Shown one piece after another: positions 43,821-52,160 of a stretch of 64,000 nucleotides of DNA. Source of the DNA: Tranquillimonas sp964472855 (lineage in GTDB: Bacteria; Pseudomonadota; Alphaproteobacteria; Rhodobacterales; Rhodobacteraceae). The notes below the pieces were generated by a model. That model was not told where the DNA came from and made no database searches. It was given only the letters and a program-made list of their open reading frames with translations. Position 1 is the stretch's first letter. Each line of letters begins with the position of its first letter. The stretch lies in assembly GCA_964472855.1 (NCBI GenBank), contig CAYYMJ010000010.1, positions 7,222-71,221 on the forward strand. Direction: 5' to 3'. A program made the position numbers and the translations under genes.

Positions 43821-44642
43821 CTAGAAATCCACGGTCACGCCGGGCAGGCTCAGTTCGCGCAGCAGGTCACGCAGTTCCTGCCGGGCGGCGATGTTTGACA
43901 GGCTGAGATTGCCGACGCCGATATCCTTCAGGTCAAGCAGCGTCAGTCCGCGCGGGAACAGTTCGCGAAAGATCACGCGTTCGGAAAAGCCCGGCGCCAC
44001 GCGAAAACCGATGCGTTTCGACAGGTTGGCCAGCGCCTCGCCCATCTTGCGCTTGTTATGCATCTGCTGCGATCCCAGCCGGTTGCGCACCACGATCCAG
44101 TCGATGGGCTTCAGCCCCGCCGTCGCGCGCAGTTGCCGGGCGTTCCACACCATTTCCGAATAGACCGACGGGCCGATGATGCGGTTGGTGTCGGGGTCGA
44201 CATGTGCCAGCAGGTCGAAATCGACGAAACTGTCGTTCAGCGGCGTGATCAGCGTGTCGGCCAGCGAATGCGCCACCTGGCTGAGCCGTGTGTGCGAACC
44301 CGGACAATCGATCAGGATGAAATCGGTGCCCTGCTCCAGCCCGGCGACGGCCAGCGACAGCCGTTTGTCGAACGCATTCTCGGACTGGCCTGTCTGGGTT
44401 TCGTCAAGGTCCGGCAGGTCGCGATAGGTGGGGCAGGGCAGGTCCAGCCCCGACTTGGCGACAAAGTTGGTGCGGTTCGAAATGTAACGGGCAAAGCTTT
44501 TCTGGCGCAGGTCAAGGTCCAGCGCGCCGACGCGGTGGCCCATCCGGCACAGCGCCGTCGCCACGTGCATGGACGTGGTCGATTTGCCGGAACCGCCCTT
44601 TTCGTTTCCGACAATGATTATATGCGCCACGCTGCGCCCCAT
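43821..44642 (-). CDS. mipZ: Division plane positioning ATPase MipZ (ParA family)
   Basis: A 273-residue ParA/MinD-type ATPase. The deviant Walker A is GNEKGGSGKSTTSMHVATAL at the N-terminus, the Walker A' region is LDLDLRQKSFARYISNR, and Walker B is FILIDCPGSHTRLSQ near residue 110. The NRLGSQQMHNKRKM segment is typical of MipZ, which forms a gradient from the ParB-bound poles and inhibits FtsZ. The ATG at 44642 (MGRSVAHIIIVG) is preferred over an upstream TTG. Confidence 0.92.
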   Translation of the reverse strand: MGRSVAHIIIVGNEKGGSGKSTTSMHVATALCRMGHRVGALDLDLRQKSFARYISNRTNFVAKSGLDLPCPTYRDLPDLDETQTGQSENAFDKRLSLAVAGLEQGTDFILIDCPGSHTRLSQVAHSLADTLITPLNDSFVDFDLLAHVDPDTNRIIGPSVYSEMVWNARQLRATAGLKPIDWIVVRNRLGSQQMHNKRKMGEALANLSKRIGFRVAPGFSERVIFRELFPRGLTLLDLKDIGVGNLSLSNIAARQELRDLLRELSLPGVTVDF

Positions 44643-44849
44643 TGTTTCCAAACCAGAAATCCGCAGTCCTGCGGTCGTTGCGCAACATATTCACAGGGGT
44701 TGCCCAAGGGAAGCACTGGAACGGAAACAATCCCGGAAACAGGCGGAATTTGCCCTATGCCGGCCTGCCGTTCGCGTGCCGCGTTTGTCCGGGCAGCCGG
44801 CCAGAAGCCGCGGCATCCGCCGGTCGGCAACAGGTGTTGCCCAATGCAA

Positions 44850-44874
44850 AACGCCGCCCCTGAAGGGCGGCGTT
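44850..44874 (-). terminator. Intrinsic terminator after rpmE
   Basis: A 10-bp stem aacgccgccc / gggcggcgtt with a 5-nt loop. Read on the minus strand it is followed by TTT. Confidence 0.8.
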
Positions 44875-44897
44875 GAAACGCACAAAGGCTGGGGCGA

Positions 44898-45119
44898 TCA
44901 GAAACCCAGGCCTTCGTATTTCTTCTTGAACTTCGAAACACGGCCGCCGGTGTCCATCAGACGGGTGCCGCCACCGGTCCAGGCCGGGTGAACCGTGGGG
45001 TCGACGTCCAGCGACAGCGTGTCGCCTTTGGCGCCCCAGGTCGAGCGCATCTGCACGATGTCGCCGTTGGTCATCTTGACGTCGATGACGTGATAGTCGG
45101 GATGGATTTCTTTTTTCAT
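44898..45119 (-). CDS. rpmE: Large ribosomal subunit protein bL31
   Basis: A 73-residue L31. The true start is the ATG at 45119 (MKKEIHPDYHVIDVKMTNGD); an upstream ATG adds five atypical residues. It ends in GRVSKFKKKYEGLGF. No CxxC zinc ligands are present, so this is the zinc-free (C-minus) form. It lies 11 bp after rplS and ends at a clear terminator. Confidence 0.96.
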   Translation of the reverse strand: MKKEIHPDYHVIDVKMTNGDIVQMRSTWGAKGDTLSLDVDPTVHPAWTGGGTRLMDTGGRVSKFKKKYEGLGF

Positions 45120-45130
45120 CGCGACGCTCC

Positions 45131-45520
45131 TCAAGCTTGGGCGCCCGCATCCTTGCGGGGCTTGTAGTTGGTGACTTCGGCGATACGGGCCTTTTTGCCG
45201 CGACGCTCGCGCAGGTAATACAGCTTGGCGCGGCGGACGCGGCCGCGGCGCACGACGGTGATCGATTCGATGTTGGTCGAATACAGCGGGAACACCCGCT
45301 CGACGCCTTCACCGAATGAAATCTTGCGAACCGTGAAGCTGCCGGCAATGCCTTCGCCGTTCTTGCGGGCAATGCAGACGCCTTCATAGTTCTGAACCCG
45401 CGAGCGTGACCCTTCGGTCACCTTGAATCCGACGCGGATGGTATCCCCGGCCTTGAAATCCGGGATTTTCTTGTCGAGGGCCGCAATCTGTTCGGCCTCG
45501 ATCTGGGCGATAAGGTTCAT
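45131..45520 (-). CDS. rplS: Large ribosomal subunit protein bL19
   Basis: A 129-residue L19 with the typical MNLIAQIEAEQIAALDKKIP start, then GDTIRVGFKVTEGSRSRVQN and VERVFPLYSTNIESITVVRR. It sits at the 30S-50S interface. It is cotranscribed with rpmE but separated from trmD by about 600 bp that hold a candidate promoter and a noncoding repeat, so it is not simply part of the rpsP-rimM-trmD unit. Codon use is like that of the other ribosomal genes. Confidence 0.97.
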   Translation of the reverse strand: MNLIAQIEAEQIAALDKKIPDFKAGDTIRVGFKVTEGSRSRVQNYEGVCIARKNGEGIAGSFTVRKISFGEGVERVFPLYSTNIESITVVRRGRVRRAKLYYLRERRGKKARIAEVTNYKPRKDAGAQA

Positions 45521-45750
45521 CGCTCCAACTCCTGAACTGGCGCGGGTGGTTCCCGCGACGTGGGTGCGCCCTCAGAGCTCTTGGTCTTCTTCCGGGTCCG
45601 CCGTGGCGCCCGCCAGAGATCAGGTCGTCGTTGTCTGTTCGTCTGCCGGGCCAAAGCGGGGCGGGTTGCCCGGAGCGAAGAAACCCCGTTATCCCAACCA
45701 TGCCGGAACGGCAAAAGCGCCCGAGTCGGTTTGTCCGGTCGAGCGCGCTT

Positions 45751-45779
45751 CGTTTAGTGCGCGGTGCCTGGCTTGGCAA
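45751..45779 (-). promoter_or_regulatory. Candidate promoter for rplS-rpmE
   Basis: On the minus strand, TTGCCA, 17 nt, TAAACG. It would give a leader of about 225 nt before rplS. The rest of the 45521-46122 spacer holds this leader, a GC-rich stretch and the repeat at 45921. Confidence 0.4.
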
Positions 45780-45920
45780 GGCTTGAGTTGGGTCTTGGCT
45801 GCCGCCGCCTGCCCGGGGCTGGCGCGTTGTCTTGTGCTGCGCCAACCCGCGCAACGCCGGGCCCGGGGGGGCGGCGGGGCGATGCGCGGCGGGCCTGCGG
45901 CCCTTGGGCCCGCGCCTTAT

Positions 45921-46010
45921 GCCAACGGCCATGAATATTGAGCGTTGGTCTTATGCTCGGCCGGGTCGCGGGCGGTCGCATGCCTCTGTCACGATGAGGC
46001 ACCGCCAAGG
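45921..46010. repeat. Two-copy noncoding repeat, copy B
   Basis: ccaacggccatgaatattga then gcgttggtcttatgct, a short gap, cgggcggtcgcatgcctctg and tcacgatgag. It matches copy A at 11187 over the same ordered blocks. Outer parts form an inverted repeat ccaacg / cgttgg. Confidence 0.7.
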
Positions 46011-46122
46011 GCCGTTGGTGTTGGTGCGTGTCGCGTTCGACCGAATTCAAGACAAGCCGCCGCTCGCATGCGCTCGAACGCATGTTTTGAAACAAATTGA
46101 GTCGTATCAGACGCGACGCGCG

Positions 46123-46929
46123 CTAGTCGCTGGTGTCGGTCGTTTGGCGCCCCCAAAGGTCCGGGCGCCGGTGTCGGGTAAGCTCTTCGGCCTGTTGGCG
46201 GCGCCACGCGGCGATCTTGCCGTGATGCCCGCTCATCAACACCTCGGGGATCTCGCGCCCCTCCCAGACAGCGGGCCGGGTGTATTGCGGATGCTCCAGC
46301 AGGCCCTCGGAAAAGGATTCCTCGACAGTCGAATCCTGGTTTCCCAGCACGTCAGGCCGCAGCCGGACGGCAGCGTCCAGCATGGCCTGAGCCGCGATCT
46401 CGCCCCCGGTCATGACGAAATCGCCCAGCGAGACCTCTTGCACGCCGAAATGGTCCAGCAGGCGCTGGTCGATGCCTTCGAACCGCCCGCAGATCATCGT
46501 CACGCCATCGGCAAGGGACAGGCGCCGGGCCATGGCCTGATCAAACGGGATGCCGCGCGGCGACATGGCCAGAACGGGCCAGCGGGCGCGGTCGGCCGGT
46601 GTGCCGGCCATGGCCTTGCGCAGCGCGTTGCCCAGCACGTCGGCGCGCAGCACCATGCCGGCACCGCCGCCGGCCGGCGTGTCGTCGACATTGCGGTGGC
46701 GACCCTCGCCAAAGCGGCGCAGGTCGATGGCGTCGAGGGTCCACAGCCCCTCTTGCAGCGCCTTGCCGGTCAGCGAGGCCCCAAGCACGCCGGGAAAGAC
46801 CTCGGGGAACAACGTGATGACCCGCGCGGTCCATGCCCCCGATACCCGGGTTTCGGCCATCAGGTCGCGGGGTCGGGCGCTGGCGCTGATCGACAGCCGC
46901 CCATGAGATTTGCCAGGCATGTCGGCCAT
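46123..46929 (-). CDS. trmD: tRNA (guanine-N1)-methyltransferase
   Basis: A 268-residue TrmD that methylates G37 of tRNAs using S-adenosylmethionine. After a Rhodobacterales-type extension (SHGRLSISASARPRDLM) it reads WTARVITLFPEVFPGVLG, RNVDDTPAGGGAGMVLR and the SPRGIPFDQAMARRL and MICGRFEGIDQR knot motifs. The ATG at 46929 overlaps the rimM stop; a GTG one codon earlier (46932) is also possible. It ends the rpsP-rimM-trmD cluster. Confidence 0.96.
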   Translation of the reverse strand: MADMPGKSHGRLSISASARPRDLMAETRVSGAWTARVITLFPEVFPGVLGASLTGKALQEGLWTLDAIDLRRFGEGRHRNVDDTPAGGGAGMVLRADVLGNALRKAMAGTPADRARWPVLAMSPRGIPFDQAMARRLSLADGVTMICGRFEGIDQRLLDHFGVQEVSLGDFVMTGGEIAAQAMLDAAVRLRPDVLGNQDSTVEESFSEGLLEHPQYTRPAVWEGREIPEVLMSGHHGKIAAWRRQQAEELTRHRRPDLWGRQTTDTSD

Positions 46930-47438
46930 CACACCGCCTCGGGCGGGTCGGCGATCAGGCAGCCGGCGGCGATGTCGACGGTTGGCACCGCCTCGCGCGT
47001 GAACGGCAGCAGCATCTGGCCGCCGACGATCAGCGAGATCTCCAGCAGGTCCGAGGCGCCGTGGTTCAGCACCGCCTTGACCCGGCCCAGCGTGACGCCG
47101 CCGGTGTCGAGAACCCGCAGGCCGATCAGGTCGGCATGGTAGTATTCATCGTCGGCCAGCGACGGCAGACGATCGCGCGGGGCGAAAAGGCGCACGCCCT
47201 TCAGGGCCTCGGCCGCCTCTTTGGTCGCCACGCCGCCCAGCCGGGCCGCAAAACCGCCCTTGACCGGCCGCGTGATCGCGAGGTCGAAATCGCGCGCGCC
47301 GTCCTCGGTGGTCAGCGGTGCATAGTCGGCAATGGCGCCGGGGTCGGCGCAAAAGCTTTTCAGCCGCACCTCGCCCCGCACGCCGAATGCGCCGGTGATT
47401 GCGCCCACGCAGACGCGGGCGCTCATGCTGTTGGCCAT
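46929..47438 (-). CDS. rimM: Ribosome maturation factor RimM
   Basis: A 169-residue RimM. VCVGAITGAFGVRGEVRLKS opens the N-terminal barrel, EYYHADLIGLRVLDTGGVTLG lies near residue 95, and a PRC-like C-terminal domain ends with LLPFTREAVPTVDIAAG. It binds S19 during 30S head maturation. It is placed between rpsP and trmD as in most bacteria. A second possible start (MSARVCVG) lies four codons in. Confidence 0.95.
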   Translation of the reverse strand: MANSMSARVCVGAITGAFGVRGEVRLKSFCADPGAIADYAPLTTEDGARDFDLAITRPVKGGFAARLGGVATKEAAEALKGVRLFAPRDRLPSLADDEYYHADLIGLRVLDTGGVTLGRVKAVLNHGASDLLEISLIVGGQMLLPFTREAVPTVDIAAGCLIADPPEAV

Positions 47439-47460
47439 CGCGGCATCGCCGGCGCGCCGA

Positions 47461-47838
47461 TTACCCGGCGGCCGCTTCTTCGGCCGGGGCCTCGGACGCG
47501 GCAGCGGCCTTTTCGGCCTTCTCGGTGGCGCGATCCTGCGCCTTCTTGCCGGGCTGGCCTTTTTGCAGGTTCTTGCGTTCGGCTTTCTCTTTCAGGCCGG
47601 CGGCTTCGAGGAAACGCGACACCCGGTCGGTGGGCTGGGCGCCCTGGCTCAGCCAGTATTGCACGCGCTCGACATCCATCTTGACGCGCTCTTCGCTGTC
47701 CTTGGGCAACAGCGGGCTGTAGGTGCCCAGCTTTTCGATGAAGCGGCCGTCGCGCGGCATGCGGCTGTCGGCGGCCACGATGCGGTAGAAGGGGCGTTTC
47801 TTGGAACCGCCGCGGGCAAGTCGGATTTTCATGGCCAT
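47461..47838 (-). CDS. rpsP: Small ribosomal subunit protein bS16
   Basis: A 125-residue S16. MAMKIRLARGGSKKRPFYRI and DSRMPRDGRFIEKLGTYSPL are the family blocks. A charged Ala/Glu/Lys-rich tail of about 40 residues is longer than in E. coli but usual for alphaproteobacteria. First ribosomal gene after the chorismate mutase gene, with a 33-bp spacer. Confidence 0.97.
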   Translation of the reverse strand: MAMKIRLARGGSKKRPFYRIVAADSRMPRDGRFIEKLGTYSPLLPKDSEERVKMDVERVQYWLSQGAQPTDRVSRFLEAAGLKEKAERKNLQKGQPGKKAQDRATEKAEKAAAASEAPAEEAAAG

Positions 47839-47871
47839 TGTGATAACTCCTGTGATGGCATTGCCGGGGGC

Positions 47872-48168
47872 TCAGCCCCGGTGACGTTGGTGGTGGTGGA
47901 TGACTTCCTTGATGACAAAGGCAAGGAATTTCTTGGCGAATTCGGGGTCGAGCCCGGCCTTGACGGCCAGTTCTTCCAGCCGCGCGATCTGCTGGGCCTC
48001 GCGTTGCGGGTCGCTGGGCGGCAGGTCGTGTTGCGCCTTCAGCTTGCCCACGTCCTGGGTGTGTTTGAACCGTTCGCCCAAGGCATAGACCAGGATGGCG
48101 TCGAGCCGGTCGATCGAGGCGCGGTGGTCTTTCAGAAGCGCGGCGGCACGGGTGGCGTCGTCGGTCAT
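47872..48168 (-). CDS. Chorismate mutase (AroQ class)
   Basis: A 98-residue all-helical chorismate mutase converting chorismate to prephenate for Phe/Tyr synthesis. LLKDHRASIDRLDAILVYAL opens it with the substrate Arg, ALGERFKHTQDVGKLKAQHD gives the Lys-containing segment, and the C-terminal helix ends HHHQRHRG. The ATG at 48168 overlaps the stop of the last GNAT gene by 4 nt. The placement between acetyltransferases and rpsP recurs, as I recall, in Rhodobacterales. Confidence 0.9.
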   Translation of the reverse strand: MTDDATRAAALLKDHRASIDRLDAILVYALGERFKHTQDVGKLKAQHDLPPSDPQREAQQIARLEELAVKAGLDPEFAKKFLAFVIKEVIHHHQRHRG

Positions 48169-48671
48169 GCGCCGTCCTTCCTGCTGTGGCGATAAACGAT
48201 GCAGTCGTCGCCCTCGGGGCGGGGCGCGTCGGGGTCCGGCACGGCGCCCAGCCGTTCGGCAAGGGCAATCGACCGGCTGTTTTCGGGGCCGATATTGCTG
48301 ACGATGCTGGTCATCGGTGTCGTCGCGAAGACATGCGCCAGAAGGGCGCGGGCCGCCTCGAACGCGATGCCCTGGCCTTCGGCATGACCCATCAGGCACC
48401 AACCGAATTCGGGCAGCGGAAACTGCGGCGGCTGCGACGCGCCGACAAAGCCCGCCAGCCGGCCCTGGTGTTCGACCGCGAGGTGGCCAAAGCCGTAAAG
48501 GCCCCACGATGCGATGTCGTTGGTGAACCAGGCCCAGGCCACCGGCGGGTCGTGCGGGCCGTCCATGTGGTCGGCCCGGGGCGAGGCCAGCAAGGCGGCA
48601 TAGGCGTCGAAATCCGCACGGCGATAGGGGCGCAGGATCAGCCGGTCGGTATAAAGCGTCGGGATGGTCAT
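48165..48671 (-). CDS. GNAT acetyltransferase, RimJ/RimL type (array member 4)
   Basis: A 168-residue protein of the acetyltransferase_3 type. LYTDRLILRPYRRADFDAYA is the usual opening, the acetyl-CoA loop is GHAEGQGIAFEAARALLAHV near residue 95, and the NIGPENSRSIALAERLGAV end motif is present. Family members acetylate N-termini of ribosomal proteins or small amines. The ATG overlaps the preceding GNAT gene by 4 nt and its stop overlaps chorismate mutase. The substrate is unknown. Confidence 0.87.
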   Translation of the reverse strand: MTIPTLYTDRLILRPYRRADFDAYAALLASPRADHMDGPHDPPVAWAWFTNDIASWGLYGFGHLAVEHQGRLAGFVGASQPPQFPLPEFGWCLMGHAEGQGIAFEAARALLAHVFATTPMTSIVSNIGPENSRSIALAERLGAVPDPDAPRPEGDDCIVYRHSRKDGA

Positions 48672-49180
48672 TGCAGCGCCTCTGGCCGGGGGTGGCGGTA
48701 GACCAGCGTGCCCGGGCGCGGCACGGCGGCGTCGGGGTCGCGCCGCGCGCCCAGGCGTTCGGCGAGGGCGATCGAGCGGGCATTGTCGGGGGCGATATAG
48801 CTGACGGCGGTCGTCCAGCCGAGGTCGCGGAACACGTGGTCGCGGGCGGCGGTGGCAGCCTCGAAAGCGATGCCGCGGCCTTCGTCCTGGTCGCGCCACA
48901 GGGCCCAGCCGATCTCGGGCTCGGGCCAGCCTGCTGGCTGCCAGGGTCCGACGGTGCCGATGGGCCGTGCGCTGGCGCGATCCTCGATGGCGAGGAAGGT
49001 GAAACCGCGCAACGAGCGGTGGCCGAGGAAGGTCGCGAACAGGCGCCAGGCCTCGGGCGCCGGCCGAAACCAGCCGCGGCCTTGCCCGCGGGCCGAGGCG
49101 ATGAAGCCGAGAAAGGCGTCGAGGTCGCCCGGCAACAGGTCGCGCAGGCGCAGGCGGGGCGTGTCGATGACAATGCTCAT
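48668..49180 (-). CDS. GNAT acetyltransferase, RimJ/RimL type (array member 3)
   Basis: A 170-residue paralogue with DTPRLRLRDLLPGDLDAFLG, the EIGWALWRDQDEGRGIAFEA acetyl-CoA region and VSYIAPDNARSIALAERLGA. It shares the VRHP-like C-terminus (GTLVYRHPRPE) with members 1 and 4. Both ends overlap neighbours by 4 nt (ATGA). No partner or substrate can be read, but the tight coupling implies matched expression of all four. Confidence 0.87.
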   Translation of the reverse strand: MSIVIDTPRLRLRDLLPGDLDAFLGFIASARGQGRGWFRPAPEAWRLFATFLGHRSLRGFTFLAIEDRASARPIGTVGPWQPAGWPEPEIGWALWRDQDEGRGIAFEAATAARDHVFRDLGWTTAVSYIAPDNARSIALAERLGARRDPDAAVPRPGTLVYRHPRPEALQ

Positions 49181-49749
49181 GCCGCGCCTCCGGCACCGAA
49201 ATAGCGGAAGGCCAGGTCGTCGGCGCCGGCCGGAAGGGCGCTGGGGTCGGGGCGGCCGCCAAGGCGGCGGGCCAGCGCGGACGAGCGGTGATTGTCGCGG
49301 GCGACATAGCTGACAAGCCCCGGCAGGCCGAGGGTGCGCGCGTGGTCGCGAGCCGCGGTCGCGGCCTCGAAGGCAAGGCCCTGACCCTCGGCATCGGCGC
49401 AGAGCATGAAGCCCAGTTCGGGCGCCTGGTCGCCGGGCTCGAACCCCAGCAGCACGAACCCGGCCAGGGCGCCGTTGTCGCGCCGGTCCAGCGACCACAG
49501 CCCGTGCCCCCGCAGCAGCCAGCCCGCGCACATCATGGCGAAATCGGCCCAGGCATCTGCGCGGGACATCGGGCCGCCGATGCCGCGCCCGCGTTCCGAG
49601 CAGGCAATATCGGCATAAGCCGGGAAATCGCCGATGCAGGGCGCGCGCAGGCGCAGGCGGGCGGTTTCGATCGCGGGAACCAGTGCGCCAAAGGCCGCCG
49701 CCTGCCGTGCGGCGGCGCCGCCGGGCGGTATCTCGTGCGGGAGGGTCAC
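49177..49749 (-). CDS. GNAT acetyltransferase, RimJ/RimL type (array member 2)
   Basis: A 190-residue paralogue with an N-terminal extension of about 25 residues (GGAAARQAAAFGALVPA) before IETARLRLRAPCIGDFPAYA. The acetyl-CoA loop is ADAEGQGLAFEAATAARDHA, and VSYVARDNHRSSALARRLGG follows. The start is the GTG at 49749, overlapping the previous gene by 4 nt (GTGA). It is the most diverged of the four and lacks the VYRH ending, reading DDLAFRYFGAGG instead. Confidence 0.85.
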   Translation of the reverse strand: MTLPHEIPPGGAAARQAAAFGALVPAIETARLRLRAPCIGDFPAYADIACSERGRGIGGPMSRADAWADFAMMCAGWLLRGHGLWSLDRRDNGALAGFVLLGFEPGDQAPELGFMLCADAEGQGLAFEAATAARDHARTLGLPGLVSYVARDNHRSSALARRLGGRPDPSALPAGADDLAFRYFGAGGAA

Positions 49750-50261
49750 AGATGATCCCCCCGGCTGTGCCGGTAGACCACGTCTTCGGGCAAGAGGCAG
49801 GCCGCGGCGGCGTCGTGCGTCGCGCCAAGGCGCCGGGCCAGCGCGATGCTGGGCGCGTTGTCGCGGTGGATATAAGAGACGGCCGTGTCCCAGCCGAGGT
49901 CGCGGAAGGCATGGGTCAGGGTCGCCTGCGCGGCCTCGCGCGCGATGCCGCGGCCTTCGTGTTCGGGGGACCAGAGTGTCCAGCCGATCTCTTTCTCGGG
50001 CTTGCCAAGCGGAAACCACGGACCGACGCCGCCCAGTGTCGCGCCGCTGTCGCGGTCGGTGATGACAAAGGTGCCCCAGCCGCGCAGCGACCAGTGGCCG
50101 ATGACGCTGGCAAAGACCCGCCAGGCGGTGGGCCGGTCGATTTTTGTGCCGCCGCCGATCCATCTGGCGCGGTCCGAGGTGAAAAACGCCATCCAGGGTT
50201 CGACATGGTCGGGGCCCGGCTGCACAAGCTGCAACCGTTCGGTGGTGATGGACGTCAGCAT
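49746..50261 (-). CDS. GNAT acetyltransferase, RimJ/RimL type (array member 1)
   Basis: A 171-residue paralogue and the first gene of the array. ITTERLQLVQPGPDHVEPWM opens it, the acetyl-CoA loop is SPEHEGRGIAREAAQATLTH, and VSYIHRDNAPSIALARRLGA with DVVYRHSRG close it. The ATG at 50261 begins a run of genes each overlapping the next by 4 nt down to chorismate mutase. A repeat element lies between it and ffh upstream. Confidence 0.87.
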   Translation of the reverse strand: MLTSITTERLQLVQPGPDHVEPWMAFFTSDRARWIGGGTKIDRPTAWRVFASVIGHWSLRGWGTFVITDRDSGATLGGVGPWFPLGKPEKEIGWTLWSPEHEGRGIAREAAQATLTHAFRDLGWDTAVSYIHRDNAPSIALARRLGATHDAAAACLLPEDVVYRHSRGDHL

Positions 50262-50346
50262 GGCACCACCCGATTGACGCGCTGCCGCGCGCCGCGCGGC
50301 CAGCCTGTGAGCAGGCGACGCACCGGACGGGCCGGCGCGCGTGTGG

Positions 50347-50382
50347 CGGCCTGCCTCCGGCGGGGATATTTCTGCCAAGATG
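50347..50382 (-). repeat. Dispersed intergenic element, copy 5 (short)
   Basis: ggcctgcctccggcggggat atttctgccaagatg. A short copy with a reduced GC arm. It lies between ffh and the GNAT array, both read on the minus strand, so here the flanking genes are codirectional. Confidence 0.5.
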
Positions 50383-50394
50383 ATGCCACCGGCG

Positions 50395-51885
50395 TCACGA
50401 CTTCTTGCCGAAGCCGGAAAGGCCCGGCGGCAGGGCCGCGCCGCCGCCAAGACCGGGCAGGTTTCCGGGCAGGTTGCCCTGGGCGCCCATCTGGGCCTGG
50501 GCGGCCTCGACCTCGGCCTGGCTGGGCATGCCGCCTTTCATGCCGAACATGCCGCCCAGTTGGCGCATCATGCCCTTCTTGCCCATCTTGCCGACCTTTT
50601 TCATCATGTCGGCCATCTGGCGCTGCATCTTGAGAAGCTTGTTGAGTTCGCTGACTTCAAGCCCGGCGCCGGCGGCAATGCGTTTCTTGCGGCTGGCCTG
50701 CAGGACCGCCGGGTTGGCGCGTTCGCGTCTGGTCATCGAGTTGATCAGGGCGATCTGGCGTTTGAACAGCGTATCGTCCATGCCCGACTTTTCGATCTGG
50801 CTGGCCATCTTGCGGGCGCCGGGCAGCATGCCCATCACGCTTTGCATGCCGCCCATCTGCTGCATCTGCTCGATCTGGCGCTTGAGGTCGTTCATGTTGA
50901 ACTGACCCTTCTGGAAGCGCTTCATCATGCGTTCGGCCTGTTCGGCCTCGAACGTGGCCTGGGCCTTTTCGACCAGGCTGACGATGTCGCCCATGCCAAG
51001 GATGCGCCCGGCGATGCGGTCGGGGTGGAATTCTTCCAGCGCGTCCATCTTTTCGCCGAGACCGACGAAGCGGATCGGCTTGCCCGTCACCGCGCGCATG
51101 CTGAGCGCGGCGCCGCCGCGGCCGTCGCCGTCCATGCGGGTCAGGACCACGCCCGAGACGCCGATCTTGTCGTCGAATTCGGTCGCGACATTGACCGCGT
51201 CCTGGCCGGTGAGGCCGTCGACCACCAGCAGGGTTTCGCGCGGGTTGGCGACGTCGCGCACGGCGGCGGCCTGGGCGATGAGTTCCTGGTCGATATGCAG
51301 CCGGCCGGCCGTGTCGAGCATGTAGACGTCGTAGCCGCCGAGGCTGGCCTGGGTTTTCGCACGCCGGGCGATGGCCACCGGGTCTTCGCCAGCCACGATG
51401 GGCAGGGTGTCGACGCCGATCCGGTTGCCCAGGATCGCCAGCTGTTCCATGGCCGCCGGGCGGTTGGTGTCGAGCGAGGCCATCAGCACACGCTTGCCGG
51501 CGACCTCTTTCAGGCGGCGGGCCAGCTTGGCCGTCGTGGTGGTCTTGCCCGAGCCCTGCAGGCCCACCATCAGGATCGGGGCCGGCGGATTGTCGATTTT
51601 CAGGGCGCCGGGTTCGCCTTCGCCGCTGAGGGTTGCCACCAGTTCGTCATGGACGATCTTGATGACCTGCTGGCCGGGCGTGATGGACTTGGTGACCGCC
51701 TGGCCGGTGGCGCGGTTCTGCACCTTGCGGATGAAGTCGCGTGCCACCGCCAGCGACACGTCGGCTTCGAGCAGCGCGACGCGGACCTCGCGCAGCGCGG
51801 TCTTGACGTCATCGTCGGTCAGCGCCCCCTGGCGGGTCAGCCGGTCGAGGACGCTGCCGAGGCGGTCGGATAGGTTTTCAAACAT
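50395..51885 (-). CDS. ffh: Signal recognition particle protein Ffh (SRP54)
   Basis: A 496-residue SRP GTPase that binds signal sequences of nascent membrane proteins with 4.5S RNA. N domain MFENLSDRLGSVLDRLTRQG; G domain with GLQGSGKTTTTAKLARRL near residue 106, DTNRPAAMEQL, LDTAGRLHID and TRMDGDGRGGAALS; a methionine-rich M domain from residue about 300, ending in a Gly/Pro/Met tail. Length and all motifs are normal. The SRP RNA gene was not seen. Confidence 0.97.
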   Translation of the reverse strand: MFENLSDRLGSVLDRLTRQGALTDDDVKTALREVRVALLEADVSLAVARDFIRKVQNRATGQAVTKSITPGQQVIKIVHDELVATLSGEGEPGALKIDNPPAPILMVGLQGSGKTTTTAKLARRLKEVAGKRVLMASLDTNRPAAMEQLAILGNRIGVDTLPIVAGEDPVAIARRAKTQASLGGYDVYMLDTAGRLHIDQELIAQAAAVRDVANPRETLLVVDGLTGQDAVNVATEFDDKIGVSGVVLTRMDGDGRGGAALSMRAVTGKPIRFVGLGEKMDALEEFHPDRIAGRILGMGDIVSLVEKAQATFEAEQAERMMKRFQKGQFNMNDLKRQIEQMQQMGGMQSVMGMLPGARKMASQIEKSGMDDTLFKRQIALINSMTRRERANPAVLQASRKKRIAAGAGLEVSELNKLLKMQRQMADMMKKVGKMGKKGMMRQLGGMFGMKGGMPSQAEVEAAQAQMGAQGNLPGNLPGLGGGAALPPGLSGFGKKS

Positions 51886-52160
51886 GGCGTCTGCCGCTCC
51901 GATTTCAGTTCACTGGTCATCATCTGGGGTGCGATGGCCAAAGCCCCAAGCCCAACGCCGAACGCTCCCACGGGCGCGACGCGCTGATGGGAGGCGATCC
52001 CGGACCGGGCCGGGACCGGAACGCCGACGGGGTTCCGGGATTGCGGGCGATTTAGGGGCAGCGGGGGGCGGAGTCAAGCCGGGGATGACGGTCGCGGTTC
52101 TGGGGCCGGGGTTGCACCCGGGGCGCAAATACCGTCCCCTTGCGACAAAAGGGGCCTGTC

